DNA of 64,000 bases from Drosophila persimilis (lineage: Eukaryota > Arthropoda > Insecta > Diptera > Drosophilidae): the NCBI RefSeq assembly GCF_003286085.1, contig NW_020825324.1, positions 1-64,000 on the forward strand, in the 5' to 3' direction. Both the position numbers and the translations under genes were made by a program. Shown in pieces: positions 13,905 to 26,625 of the stretch (within the stretch, counting starts at the first letter, position 1; every line of letters begins with the position of its first letter). The notes under the pieces were generated by a model. That model was not told the origin of the DNA. It ran no database searches and saw only the letters and a list, made by a program, of their open reading frames with translations.

Positions 13905-16570
13905 AATGTGTTTTTTTTTTTTTAATTTTAAACCGTATTTGTAATGCACTATGCGTAAAATTGTATTAAATATTAATATCCAAGGCATATTAATAGAATT
14001 ATACTATATATAAAAGAAAAAAAATTATATAAAAACAGCAAAAAAAAAACAACAAAAACTACCAAGCTAAATGTTTCAATAATATATAGATCTATATGTA
14101 TGTAAAACCGATATGAGATCTGCCTAAAGCCAGACAAAAAAAAATAATACCTACCTACATATATCCCCATGCTCGTTGAGTATCGGGTGTATAAACGCCC
14201 CCCCCTCCCCACACACACACACATGCACACACAGTAAAAACTAGGGAGAAATGAGGTGGGGAAAAAGAGAAAGCCTTTCTTTCCACGAAGTACATTTTTT
14301 GTTTGCCCAAAAGCAACGAAAGCGAAATAAAGGATGATATCCAAAAAGAGAGCTGAAAGAGAAATTAGTTTTAAAAAGCGCTAAAGTGAATATGAAATAT
14401 TGTGTGAGAGAAGAGAACAGAGGCGAAGGATAGCAGGGAGAGAAGCGAGGAGCAGCAAAACAGAACACAGAACACAGAAAACGGACAACCGAAAGCGGAA
14501 AGCCGAAAACAGAAGATGCTGCAACAAGAAGCAAAACAAAAACTCCCTAAAAAACAAAGTATCAAAAAATGAATTGTAAATATTTATATAAATAATTTAT
14601 GCCTAATTAAAATTAAAACTAAACGAGGAAAAGCTGAAAAAAGCAGAAGAAAACAAAAAAAAAAAAACAAACAAAGAAACAATATGTAGACGAAGAAGAA
14701 GTTCTACAGAGAAGGTGGCAGAGAAGAAAGAGCAAGAGAAGCAGAATGAGAAAGAGAGAATAAGCTGCAAAGGCAAAAACCAGAAATACCATTTCAGAAC
14801 CGATTTGTATATGTAATGTACGTACTTTCCTTTAATTTTAGCCAATCAATCAGTTTGTAAGTCTTTTTTTTTGTTGCCCCAAATGCGATAACGATATGAT
14901 GACTACTATATAATGGCCGATATTTGTTTCCGATTGTGTAAAACGATTGTGTTGGCATTAGCTTTTAGCTGATGATTGATGATTGATGACTGCATGCGTG
15001 TGAGTGTTGATTTTATTTGTAGAGACAGAGAGAGTGTGAGGAGAAGATCAGATGAGATGATGGAGGAGGAGGAGGAGGAGGAGCAGGAGGGTAAGCAGGA
15101 GCTTGTGGAGTGGAAGAGAGCGCGAATCTATCTATATAATATATTTGTAAAATGCACATTTTTAAATTATAAATGATACATATTTAAAATGCGACTATTA
15201 TTATTATTATTATGATTATTATTGCATATGGCGTACCATTATCATTATTTTTTATTACCACGGATCGACTCGACTCTTCTTCGACGGCTTCGATCCGTTC
15301 GAGGCCCGGCACACAGCCAATCCAGACACATACACACAAACACACACACACTCACATAAACACAACAAAAGGAAGAAGCAAATGAGTAGCAGAGAGACGG
15401 AGAAACAGAACCAGAGAAACAAAATAAACAAGCAAAATGTTTGAAAAAATAGAACCTTAAAACAGATGTTTTTTTTGTTTGAAATTTCCTTCCCCCTCGC
15501 CCCCGCCATGGTATATGGTATATATTTTTGAGTTTTTTGTTTTTTGCTTCGGACAGAAAGAGAAAAAGGCATAAGCTTGAAAAATTAAATACCTACTAAG
15601 TGTTTAAATAGTACTAAACGAATCAAAATAAATATACTTAAAGCAAAAGCAAAGACAAAGCAAAGGAAGGCAAAGGAAACGAAACGAAACGAAAGCAAAG
15701 GTCGGGCGGGAGGCAGAGGGAACAAGGAAAAACGAGCAGGAGCAGCAGCAGCATCACTGGAGGAGAAGCACGGGGGGAAGAATAGATAAAAGGAAACAGA
15801 AAACCAATTGAATTATTTGTTGAGTAATTTATTAAATAATAATTATGATAATAATTATATAAAGCAAAAAAAAGGAACTTTAATTGAACCGAAGAGAAGC
15901 GGAAAACAAAAGAGCAGAGAAACATGAAAAGCAAATAACAAAAAGCGAATATACATATATATGTATATATACATATGTATGCATATACATATATATATAG
16001 TATATTATATATATAAAAAAATTATTTAATAGTTATGCTAAAAAATTATTTAAACGAAAAAATGAAAAGGAAGGGGAGATACGAGAGGAGAAAGAAGAAT
16101 GCATTCAGTACTGGAACCCCTCCCCCAAAAGCCACCGCCACCGCTACCGCCACCGCCTCTGCTCCCTGCTTCCGGCTCCCATCCCACCCGAAAACTGCAA
16201 CTCCCGCCCTCGCCCACTCTCCCCCCTCCCCCCAACAACCACCACCGCCATACCACACCAGGACCCATGGGAATCGAAGAAAACTCAAATATGTAGAGAA
16301 GGATAGGGAGGGCAAGCAAAAGAAAGCGCGAAGGAAGGATGGTGTGTCGAGGCGGAAAACGAGAGCAACTGAGAGAGAGAGAACGAGAGAGCGGATGTGG
16401 AAGATACTAAATCAATAAGTAAAACATAAAAAAGTAATAAATTAATTAATTTCCCAACAAAAGAGAAAAGAAACGAAAACAAAACAAAACAAAAGAGAAC
16501 AAAAAACAAAAACCGAAAAAAAAACAAAAGACGAAGCATTGAAAATAAAAAAATACTAAAATGATTGTGA
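11008..16570 (+). other. Extended 3' region of Tlk, low complexity
   Basis: About 5.5 kb after the Tlk stop without a recognisable independent gene. The plus strand is strongly A/GA-rich, with CAG/CAA arrays (11040-11400), AT microsatellites (11920-11950, 12150-12200, 13815-13905, 15945-16015), GA runs (12445-12505) and CA runs. Several AATAAA signals occur (for example 12606 and near 15630). It reads as a very long 3' UTR with alternative poly(A) sites, but transcript ends cannot be fixed from sequence. Confidence 0.45.
11038..11811 (+). other. Open frame behind the Tlk stop (His/Gln-rich)
   Basis: This frame is in phase with Tlk but separated from it by TAG at 11005 and TAA at 11035. It stays open for 257 residues. 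After long polyQ and His/Gln stretches it has a non-repetitive part at 11395-11600 (SNYAASLLDAAAYCYETVMD, then TLPAMAAAMSVVANATC) and a Gly/Thr repeat. The frame lacks an early ATG of its own. It is either a non-coding opa-rich 3' UTR or a coding extension reached by splicing or read-through. Confidence 0.3.
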
Positions 16571-17508
16571 AACTCTGAGTGGTGGGTGGGAGCGGAAGGA
16601 TTTCTTGGCGGGATTTAATGGGCGACAGAAACTACGAAAATATTGCATTTTTATTTAAAATTAACGAGGAACCACCGCTGGAACTAGTATGAGCGGCGCC
16701 ACAAAGCGGAACTTCTAGAACCAGTGCAGGCGTCACCGTAAAACTAGTGACTCCGAACTTCTAGAACCAGTGGGAGAACCAAAACTGATCCGCTCGCTTT
16801 ACTTCGAAAGCTGTTCGGCTATCGCTTGATATCGTATGGGCGTGCTGTCAGAGCAGAGGAGGCGGCGGAAATACACATCGAATGCCTTTTTTCATGGGCG
16901 GATTTACGGTATATTTTGAAAATGATAAGGTATCCGGTTTCGATAGATCCGATAATAATACTGAAATCAATGAAAAAACAAGAAAATACCCATTTAGGAT
17001 ATATTATTGAGTTGAAGGTTTATTTACGGTATTTTAGTATGTAATGGTGTATATAATCCATCTTTTGAGTTTCGTTTTATTAGGGTATAGAACCACTTTC
17101 AAACTTCGCTCGCAGCTCTAGTGACTATAGTGTGACTATAGCTCTAGTATCTTATGGGCACTGCTGTTGAACTTTGCAACTACGTAACGTTTTTTACATT
17201 AATATGTAGTTGATATGTAGCAAAATGTGTAGTTACCCACTTACGTTTCATTCCGTACACACTTACGTTTCATTCCGTGCAAATTACGTTTTATGCTTTG
17301 ACCTTTTTGTTTATAGTCAAAAAATTGCTAATAAAAACAGTTGTTAAAAAATAAAAGCCTACCAATTGTTATTGTAGCCAAAGTCTTCACAAGCACAAAC
17401 ACTTCCAGGGAAGTGGCATAATTAGCGGCAAGCATATGGAAAAACAAGACTTTTGCCGCCTCCCGAAAACAACAGGAAATAAATTTCAAAGAGGACTTTG
17501 CAATTGGA
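16571..17508. other. Intergenic region between Tlk and Fbxl4
   Basis: There is no gene here. It contains two copies of CGGAACTTCTAGAACCAGTG (around 16708 and 16755), GGTATATTTT-type motifs at 16908-16935 and 17020-17040 (resembling Drosophila core-promoter motif 6), and a direct repeat of TTACGTTTCATTCCGT near 17241 and 17267. The last part probably includes the promoter and leader of the downstream F-box gene. Confidence 0.4.
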
Positions 17509-17843
17509 ATGTCTAATTGGATTATCAGCGAACAGCGACAAAGAGGAACACAACGACGTCTTTCCAATCACATTAAGGTCTGGCCCTGCAACGTGAACAA
17601 ACTGGCCACAGCAGCCGTCTCAAGGGCAAGGACAGCGTATTTACAAGGACCGCGGCGCTAATTTCCCTTGGGCCATTCAGCTGGAGGCGCAACCTTGTGG
17701 AGCAGGAGGAGCTACGACGATTCTGGCTGGGTTATGCCCAACGTCTGCCCTGGAACGTTGAGGGAGAAAGACGGTCGCTGTCGCTGCTGTCGAACGATAC
17801 GTTGAGACTGACCTTCGGCCAAGGCCTTCTGGCCAGTGCTACT

Positions 17844-20430
17844 ATGTCCCTGCTGGCCCTCGCCCAAGCCTCCGCTTCCACCTCCACCTCCAGTTCCAGC
17901 GACACTGAACTCGATGCCCAGATCGATTTCTCGACCATGCTAATGCAGCGCCAGCGCGAGCTCAGTGGCTGGTTTGGTTGCGGCAGCAAAATGCAGCCAG
18001 ACCAAGTGGAGGATCAAGGCTACTATCTCGAGCAGTTTGTCCTTGGCGTGCTGGATTTTAGCTCGCAATATGGCATCGAGTATAGCATCTCGTACACGGC
18101 GGCCAATGTGATTGGCAGGCCATCGAAATTCCCCAACTACGGCGACTACCCAGAGACCTTCACCATGGTGAGTGCCACCCGTGTGCCACCCGCTGTGTGC
18201 CACACCCCTCAAGTGTGTTAACCGGCAAATGCTTCTCTCCACAGCGCACCTACGGTGACTGGTGGCAACTGGCACCATCTGCCACGCGAGAGATTCAGCC
18301 GCAGAATCTACCCAAATTGGCTACACACGATTACATTGGTAAGATCAGATCTCCTATCTCCTCCATTTAAGGCTTGGTGGCAGGTACAATATTTGGTTCT
18401 CTTCCTGCTGCAGTGGTCTACTTTGAGGATTATGTGGTGCCCACGGAGGTGGCCATTTTTGAGACATTCAATCCTGGGGCTGTGATACGCATCTGGGCTT
18501 ATGGTTTGACCAAGCACTGGACCTGCCTCTGGGAGACCTTGGACACCGATCTGACCGCACCAACGCCACGCAATTCACGACGCTTTGCGCCGACGCTGAA
18601 AAAGACCACCATGATAACAAAGTAGGGCCTAAATCGTGTACCCAATTGTGAGCTTGGCAATTGTGGCATCCTTACTAACTCTCGATTCCTTTGACCCGAA
18701 CAGAACGATACGCATTGATTTCAACCACAGCCGGCTCAATTACTACACGGAAATCGATGCCATCATGCTGTGCGGACGCACAGTCTCGGGTCGTCTTATT
18801 CAAAGCATTTTGGGGGAGCAGGCACGCGCCAACAAGTCCCTCTCGCCGCTTTCGAAGATGGCCAGTGGCCAGATGGCCGGATCCATCACCTGCAAGCTGC
18901 GGTCACTGGAATTCAAGCCGAACTTCAGGGAGAAAAGTGACACCAGCCTGCACGAATTCATCAGCAATGATCTTGGCAAATTTATGATGGACAACCGCCT
19001 CGAGGATCCTCTGGCCTCAGTCTCTGCCTCAGTCTCTGCCTCAGCCGCAGAGGCAGTGCCGCCTGGCATGTGTGTGACGGATCTGCCGTTTGAGATCATC
19101 TTGAAAATACTCAGCTACCTGGACCTTAAGTCACTGTTTCGCGTGGGGGGCGTGTCGCGCACCTTCTACGACATCTCTACTCATCCGCTGCTCTACGCCG
19201 AGCTCAACCTGAAGCCCTATTGGCTGGTGGCCAGCTCGGAGCTCCTGTGCACTCTGGCCCGCCGGGCCACCATGCTGCGCAAACTGGATCTCTCCTGGTG
19301 TGGTGGCTCCAACGAAATTTCACCCACCGAATTCAAAAAGTGAGTCCTTGCTTGTGGAGATGTATTAAAATCTTATTCTTCTTATGGAATTCTTTACAGA
19401 TTTCTGACCCAGCGAGGCGATAATCTTACCCACCTGCGGCTAAACTCTTGTAAATTTCTAAACGCCAGCTGCATTGAGAATGTGGGCATAGTCTGTGATA
19501 ATCTGATTGGTATGTCGCTTGGATTTTCTCTTGGGTCTGGTCTCATTGGTTTTGTATGTTCTTTTGTCAGAGTTGAGCCTGCGTAATTGTGCCACTGATC
19601 CGCCGCTATTGAACTTCTCCTGTCTGGCAAATCTTAAGAACCTGGAGCGTCTTGATCTCTTCCAAACGGCCTTCGATACAGAGCTGCTGCTCAGCATGCT
19701 CGAGGGCAATCGCAAGCTTAAGCATCTGAATCTAGCCTTCTGCGGTGTGTCGGTGAATATGGACGATGTGGCCGATCACCTGGCCACGTACAACACACAG
19801 CTTGTATCGCTGGATCTGTGGAAGGCGCACTTTCTGTCGGCTCGAGGACTTTTAGCCATATCTCGGTGTTCTCAGTTGGAGGAGCTCGATCTGGGCTGGT
19901 GGTATGTTCTAATGCTTTCGGCATTACTTATGCATCTGTTCATGTGTATTCTGCTTATAGCCTGCGTGAGGCATCGCTGGGAGATGGCTTGTTTCAGTTG
20001 CTGTCCAACTGTCCCAAGCTGAGGAAGCTATTTCTGTCGGCAGTGCGGGGCACCACTGAGCGGGATCTCATACACATTGCCACGCTGGGCAAAAACCTGG
20101 AGCAATTGGATCTCATGGGGATACTGAATATAACGCACGAACGTATCTACGAGTGGGTTTCATACTCTCGATTCGCCACGAGCACAAATACCAACTGCAG
20201 CTTTATTTCTTTCAGCATTCTGGTTCATTGCCCCAAGCTTCAGCTGTTGGATCTGAGTTTTTGCGAAAACATTATGGAGCGTGAGGTAGTGAGCTTAATA
20301 CCTGAACTTCCATCCTTCCCAAACTAGTTAATTAATTAATTAATTTTTTTCGCAGTTCGATGTACTGGCTGAATGGTCGAGACAGTTTAAGGTAGATATC
20401 AAGAGCAGCCGCATCTTCGATACTAGATAG
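17844..20430 (+). CDS. Fbxl4: F-box/LRR protein 4 homologue
   Basis: Homologue of FBXL4, a mitochondria-associated SCF substrate adaptor that limits mitophagy in mammals. Exons: start to 18167, 18245-18338, 18414-18621, 18704-19339, 19400-19509, 19571-19901, 19961-20152, 20216-20285, 20356-20430, all in phase (679 residues from the ATG at 17844). Before the F-box lies the family's discoidin-like region, with FSSQYG, YGDWW, FETFNPGAVIRIWA and YYTEIDAIMLCG matching human FBXL4. The F-box is LPFEIILKILSYLDLKSLFR (about 19084-19143). LRRs follow, with repeated LxxLDLxxC cores such as RKLDLSWCGG, LEELDLGWC and LQLLDLSFCENI. The frame stays open upstream to 17577 without ATG, so the true start is unresolved; a different frame begins with ATG at 17509 and could join through a very short intron. 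Confidence 0.88.
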
Positions 20431-20731
20431 GTGATCGCAGGAAACGAGAGTGAAGCCACCATGGCCATATCTTGTAGCTATTATAAATAATGGATGTGCA
20501 ATTTGTATGTGTGTGCGGCACTCTCTCTTTTCCGTTCCTAGTAAAATTGTACCTTTTAATATTGTTTAAAACAAAACAAACCTGTGGGAAATTTTATAAA
20601 ATCCTTCAACTGCATTCAAAAATGTGCTCTGACTATTTAATATTTATTAGAACATGGAACAATAAGTTAAGGTTCGATTAAGTTGAGCGCAACTATAACG
20701 GTTTCTTTTGCTGTTTTATTGGTATCGATTT

Positions 20732-20809
20732 TATCGATATTAGGAGTATGTTTTTCAGTAAAACCAACAATAATATATCCATCGGTATATTCCTGAGGGT
20801 CAGACCGTG
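20732..20809. promoter_or_regulatory. DRE plus GGTATATT promoter motifs
   Basis: TATCGATA at 20732-20739 is followed by CGGTATATTCCTGAGGGTCAG at about 20783-20803. The same CTGAGGGTC/GGTATATTT combination occurs in reverse orientation next to mRpL38, which suggests a shared housekeeping promoter module, here probably for the INPP4-like gene. Confidence 0.4.
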
Positions 20810-20899
20810 AAGATAAGACACACTGTTCGCAGCAAAAATTTTAAAACTATCTCGCTAAGTTATTTTTTCATCGATATTTTTGCAAAAAATGAGTCGTAT

Positions 20900-21130
20900 T
20901 TTGAATGGGCCATAAAAGAGGGTATGCACAACTGGCAAAAACAGCCAAGGCAAACTGCAAGCTTCGTACGAACCTCACCTCGCGAGTTAGGACAACATAC
21001 CTTGAAGACAGAATCGGCTTTTCGTCTCCAAGGTATATTGGGCAAATGGGGTGGATTTCTTCTTGCATGCGTTTGCATTTTCTGCACCGTTTTGGCTGTT
21101 GTACATACCCTCTTTTTCCTCCCATTATGT
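20900..21130. repeat. Imperfect 230-bp hairpin
   Basis: The two halves are diverged reverse complements about a centre near 21015. Both arms read ATGGG...AAAGAGGGTATG(C/T)ACAAC from the outside inward and both reach CATACCTTG/ATATACCTTGGAGAC near the loop. Identity by eye is roughly 65-70 percent. It may be a decayed MITE or an hpRNA-like hairpin. No flanking duplication was identified. Confidence 0.5.
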
Positions 21131-21674
21131 ATCAAATGAGTAGTTACCGTGTAGTAAGGGTGTAGTTCTTGTGGAGAATTTTGGAAAATGAAGCCAAAAC
21201 GCAGCTCGTTTATCTAAAGTTTATCAATATATTAGTCCAATAAATAGTAAAAATAACCCAAATTAGAAGATATTGACTGGCAATCGGATGACTCAGCACA
21301 TTAACCGAGAGCAGGAGCCGACGTCGACGCCGCCAGCTGTGCAGCCAACGGCAGCAATAACAACAAAAGGCAGAGAGAGGAGAGGAGGTGTGTATGTGTA
21401 CCATTTGCTGCTTTAGCCCACCGCCCACCCAACGTCCTCGCCCATCTTGCGCGCATCCCCGACCCGCCCCACCACGCATCTTCACTCCAGTGGGCACACG
21501 TACACTTTCTTGAGCGTGTAATTTGGTTAAATTATTAATTCGCTTACCCCCCACATATGTACGACCGTGGGCCCTTGCCCCAACGCCGCTCGTACAGTGG
21601 GGCGTGCCGGGAATTTGCTTGCCGTTTGAGCTTCCGTTCAATCGTTTCCCCATATTTGCCTTTACAGTGTCGCC

Positions 21675-24600
21675 ATGCGCTTTAACAAGTCGGAGCTGAA
21701 CGCCTTGGCCACCAGTCCGGCAACCAAGTTCGACAAGGAGGGCCTGCTCATCGTTACGGATCGCCAGGAGGGATTCCTGTGGCGCAGTGAAGGTATGTGT
21801 ACATGCCAGAGGTAGCGTAGCAGATAAGCGGTTAATCACCCAAAACGTATCCCACGTATTTTTAGCCCTGATCACATGCCATGCACATGCACATGCAAAT
21901 GCAAATGCTCATGCCATACACACTGACACTGACACAGACACACACCCATGCACACTGCTGGACCGATAAGTCCAAGTCCTGTCCAAGCACTCTGCTTATA
22001 TGCACAATTCCATTCTCCCTTCCCACAGTCAGAGTCGAACGCTGGTGCAAGCTGCGCGGCAATCTGCTGTTTTGCCTAAAAGACAAGGATCCCAAATCCC
22101 CAGTATCGGGTGTCCTGGTTCTGGAGAACTGTCGAGCCCGCATTCAGAATGAAGACTGCGACCTGGAGGGCTATATATTCGATTTAGGTGAGTGATGCTT
22201 GCTACGTGCGGCCTATGTGAATTCTCTTGCTAATCTGTTGTGTATTATAGACTTTAAAGACAGTCCAACGGAGCGCTTCATCAGCTACTCGTCGGCCGAG
22301 CGCCTAGCCTGGGTATACAGCATTGAGCAGGCGTCCAACGAGACGCTGAATCTGCTGATCAACCAGCTGAAGGAGCAGATTGTGGTCAAGAGCAGGCAGC
22401 TACCTCTGGCCATGGGCAATAATATTGATTTGGGTGTGCCAGTGCCACCCGCAACGATCCAGCAGCATCAGCAGCAGGAGACAGCGGGGGACTCTCCTCC
22501 CGTGGAAGTAGCACCGCCCTTTGAAGGTGATCTTATACAGTTCTAACAAAAACAAAACAAACGAAGAGAGAAAAACCAAATAATGTGGATGTGGATGTTG
22601 TTATTGTTTATGTTTCAGTTTGTTTTTTTAGTTAACAAAATTCGCTCTGTGTCTCTCACTCGCACTGGCCCACTCTCTCGCACTCGCTCTCTCCATCCCT
22701 CTCTCTTTGAAACAGAGAGCTGTATCCTACTCACTCGCACTCACACTCACACTCGCAGTCGCACACATAAATCTCATTTGCATTTCCGTTACGCAAACAC
22801 AAACACACACGAAAGAAAGCCCATCGTCATTCCATTCCATTCCAAGACCATGTCGCTTCCATTGTATATATCTTTGTATAACTGTATTTGTAAATTTAAC
22901 GGGCGATTGGTTTGGGTTGGGTTGCAAGGAGATCGATCTCGCACTGGAAATGGGTTTTATTCTTGGAATAAAATTGAATTTTATTTTTGAATTTAAAACG
23001 GAAACGAGTTTGTTTTTTTGTTTTTCGTTTCTTTCCGTTTCGTTTCTTATTCCAAGCGTTCCTGTCTGCTCGGCTCTGATCTGTTCTGATCTGCTTCTCC
23101 TTCCAGAACTGGACCTCTCGGAGCTGCCCATCTGCGAGACGGCCTTGTCCTGTGATAGCCTGCCGGTAGACACCTTCGGGCGTGATCCCAATCCGCGTGT
23201 TGTCTGCTCGGTGCTGCAGCCAGGGGAGGATTGCCTCTGGCGCGAGCATGCCCGCACGGAGCTCCAGGAGGGTACACGCACGCCGCAGTTCCTGGCCACG
23301 ATGCGCTTCCAGCGCAGCGCCGGGTTCACTGCCTCCACACGTCTGCGTTTCAGTGTCCACGATGTGCGCGAGCGCATGACGCTGACATCGGTGCCCCTGG
23401 GCCATGCCGAGGTGGCCCTGGGCGTCATACAGGACACCACGCGACTGCGTCTGCCCGTGGGTTCGCCGCGTGGCGAATGCGGCTTCATTACTCTTGTTTC
23501 CTGGTCACCGGAGGCAGCCGTGGAACCGGGCCAAGCGGCAGGCAACGGCTTGGCGCCGCCCCCCCGGTCCAGCACACAACTTTTCGAAACGGCTGCAGGG
23601 AGCAGCGGCAGCGGGAGCGGCAGGCGAGGTAAGTGCTTAACGAACCGACGGACATGTCGCCAGAGACTTATGCACTTTTCGCTCTGGTCCACCAGCCCAT
23701 CGTCGCACTCAATCGCTGCCACCGAAGCTTGGCGTGCGCCTGTTTGTGCCGCAGCAATGCGGCCTGCAGAAGGTCTGCGCCAAGCCTCGCTTGCACACAT
23801 ATCGATTGCATTCCTCGCTCGGAGCGGACATCAGCGTGCAGGAGACGCTGCTGGAGTCGCGTCTGTGCTGCGTGCTGCCCCAGCAGCTGCTTTCCATTTG
23901 GATACAGCGCGAGAAGGAGCTGCTGCAGGAGATCTCGGGCATGGGCGAGCTGAGCGGCGAGTGGCGATGGCGCCAGATGAATCTGCTCGAAGAGCATTTG
24001 CGCCTGCTCAAGGACTACTCGCAGGCCAAGCAGAATATCCAGCAGTTGGCCCGCGATGGGGTCTTCTTCAAACGGTCGTCGGTAAAGACGGACGAGTCGC
24101 TGGAGTTTCTGCCCGTCAATCTGCACGTGCAACGAATGTGGGCCCAGAACGACACCCTGCAGCGGCGCGGGTTCCTAGACATAGTGACGGTGGGCGCCTT
24201 CACGCGACACGATGCCAAGGGTCGACAGTGCGGCGGATTGATCAAGTGAGAGATTGCATCGCAGTGGATTCTCGAAGGAGTCATTAACCATATCCCTTTG
24301 TTTTGTTGGCAGACTCCTGCAGGAGAGCAAGTCGTGGAAGTTGGAGCAGAGCAATGCCTGCAAGGTGCAGGCAGCCAACGATGCCGTCCAAGCCACCAAG
24401 CAGCTGCGCAAGGAGATCGTCGAACTGATGTCCCAGCTCCTGCAGCTGGCCAGCCGCCGCTGTGTCACCGACATGATGCCCCTGTGCGACCAGATGGTGT
24501 CCAAGACCCGCACTTTGCTGAACATCTGGGAGCCGAGCATTGTGAAGGAGGCGGTGGACTTTATCGAACAGCATCGCATCATCGAGGAGCCGGAGAATGT

Positions 24601-26625
24601 ACTGATGGAACCAATGTCCCCATTCCGAAAGATAACCCAACAGCTGACGGCCCTGGAATTAAAGTCCCCAGAGCTGGAGGACTTTGCCACGCCGGTGGTG
24701 GCCCCGCCTGATCTGTGGCCCCGGGGCCAACCGCCGCTGATGCGCTCCAATAGCTGGCATCCGAGCAACAGCTCGCCCTCCAGCTCCCTGGACATTCGTG
24801 CCATTGACTCGCTGCAGCACGTGGTCAAGTGCTACAACGAGCATCTGCGTAGCCTAGAGCAGGGCGCGGATGGACTGCGTACTGAAAAGAATGCCCTGGC
24901 TGAGGCGGAGGCCACATATCAGTCGCTGCCACTGGCATGGCATGCCCAGCCACAGCCACATCCACATCCCCATCTACAGCCCGAACCGACTCCCATTCCC
25001 GCTGCACTGCAGCTGATCGATCTGGATGAGATGAGGGGCACAGTCCACAATCCGCAGCCGCCCGCAGGATTCCTCGACACCAAGCTGATGAGCTCCTCGC
25101 CCTCGGCCAACTATTACCGGCCCACGGAGGAGCCCGAGCCCCTGGATCTCACCCAGCTGAACATCGAGGCGAGTGTGATGTGCCTGGAGTGCAAGCTGAA
25201 GTTCTTCTGTGGCCGTCGCGACAGCCCGGCCATCCGACTGCGTCATCCCAAGCCGCCGATGAAGCGCGAGGGCTTTGCCGTGGCCCCACAGCAGCAGCAG
25301 GCGCCGGCACCCGATGTGATTTCGGCACCCGAAAAGCCCACAACGCAGTTGGAACTGGACCTTAAGCCCCAGCCAGCAGCAGCAGCAGGATCCTCAGGTT
25401 CGGCTGCCGTCAAGAAGGGCAACAAATTCACAGACGGATTGGACCTATCGCTGACCACAGACTGGGCCGCCGAACTGCGTCCCAGCATGCGCAAGCTACG
25501 GCATGCCATGGACAGGCTGCTGAAGACGGCCCGCCTAATGCACTCGGTCCAACGGCTGCAGCAGGATGTGCGCTGCAATCGTCTGCAGGCGAGCATCATG
25601 TATCGCCGCGATGTCTGCTTCTCTCAGGCGGTAAGAATGGGGATCCACCGCCAAATGGGATAGTAATAGTAAAGTAATCCTTGCTTTCTCCCCCACAGCT
25701 GACGGCTCTGGTTAGCTCTTTGATGCTGCGCCTTTGGGGCAGCGAGCTGGACATGGCCTATCTGGTGATGCTCAGGGATCTGGGGCCGCTGGCCTACTTT
25801 GAGGGCCTGTTGACGCTCTTTGGCAACGAGGCGGATATGTGGAGCGACATGTGCATTGCCATTGAGGATCTGTCGGCCGTCAGCTTTCAGCTGGTGCGCG
25901 CTCAGGGCGAGGCCACGCTGGCGCCGATGCCACGCATCACAGGATCGCGTCAGGCTCTGGAAGTGCAGCTGCCAGTGCCAGAGCACTCACTGCCCGGCAA
26001 CGGCACCTCCATTTCGTTCAAGATCACGCCCGTATTCTTCAACATCGGCATCAATGGCAAGGCCACCTATGCCGAGACGGTGGGCCAGACCCGGGAGCAG
26101 CATCGCTCCAATTGGGACAACTATCTGAGGCTCAGCCAGTACTACGGGCGGTATCGCAAGCTGGGCCTAGGCTCTGTGGACGCTGGCGAGTCGCTGCAGT
26201 CACTCCTGGGCTTCATGGAGCAGCAGCTCCGCGCAAATCTCTCCAAGAATGTAAAGATTCTTCATTTGGCCGAGGATGCCTGCCGTCTGATGGATGGCCT
26301 GCGTTTCACCTCCTGCAAGAGTGCCAAGGATCGCACCGGGATGGCCGTCACCCTGGAGCAGTGTCGAGTGCTGGTACGTGAATTTCAGCTGCCGGCCAAG
26401 CACGTGCCCTACGCCCTGAGCACCATGAGAAGGTAAGTCCTGCCCTAAAACTGGCTTAAATTAAATTATATTCCGTTTGTTATTTGGTCCAGCGAGGGCA
26501 CACGAATGGACAACGTCCTGAAGAATATTGGCACACGCAAGTATGCCTTCCATTGGACGCAGGTACCATTTCTGCCGGCCATGTATAGGCCACCAGTTGG
26601 CAGCTACGGCAAGGCGCAGACCTAG
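21675..26625 (+). CDS. CG42271: Type I inositol-3,4-bisphosphate 4-phosphatase (INPP4-like)
   Basis: Removes the 4-phosphate from PtdIns(3,4)P2, damping PI3K signalling on endosomal and plasma membranes. Exons: 21675-21792, 22029-22187, 22251-22526, 23107-23628, 23696-24245, 24313-25630, 25699-26432, 26493-26625; all are in phase and give 1269 residues. The N-terminus looks like a PH domain ([14 protein letters not shown] to [11 protein letters not shown]). Family-typical helical and linker segments follow. The C-terminal catalytic region carries the CX5R loop [10 protein letters not shown] (around 26317-26346), the INPP4 signature, then YALSTMRR and a short tail ending KAQT. His-Pro repeats near 24950-24990 are low complexity. 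The INPP4 assignment is firm; the D. melanogaster identifier is from memory and less certain. The 3' end converges with mRpL38. Confidence 0.88.
22527..22972 (+). other. Retained-intron end of a short INPP4-like isoform
   Basis: If the weak donor at 22526 (GAAG|gtgatc) is not used, the frame continues for seven codons and stops at 22544-22546, giving a 190-residue PH-only protein. A perfect AATAAA follows at 22967-22972, before the next exon at 23107. This suggests alternative intronic polyadenylation. Confidence 0.4.

Larger units (their letters stand above)
20431..21674. other. Intergenic region and leader of the INPP4-like gene
   Basis: No protein gene is present. It holds a DRE cluster (TATCGATT at 20723, TATCGATA at 20732-20739), a GGTATATTCCTGAGGGTCAG motif near 20784, an imperfect hairpin at 20900-21130 and a C-rich stretch (21410-21480). 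The acceptor TTTACAG at 21661-21667 lies just before the next ATG, which implies a 5' UTR intron. Confidence 0.45.

Noticed and set aside
22707-24287. A 526-codon plus-strand frame
   Set aside because: It runs through an intron; the correct INPP4-like exons share its frame only in part, and splice sites at 23107, 23628 and 23696 explain the conserved sequence.
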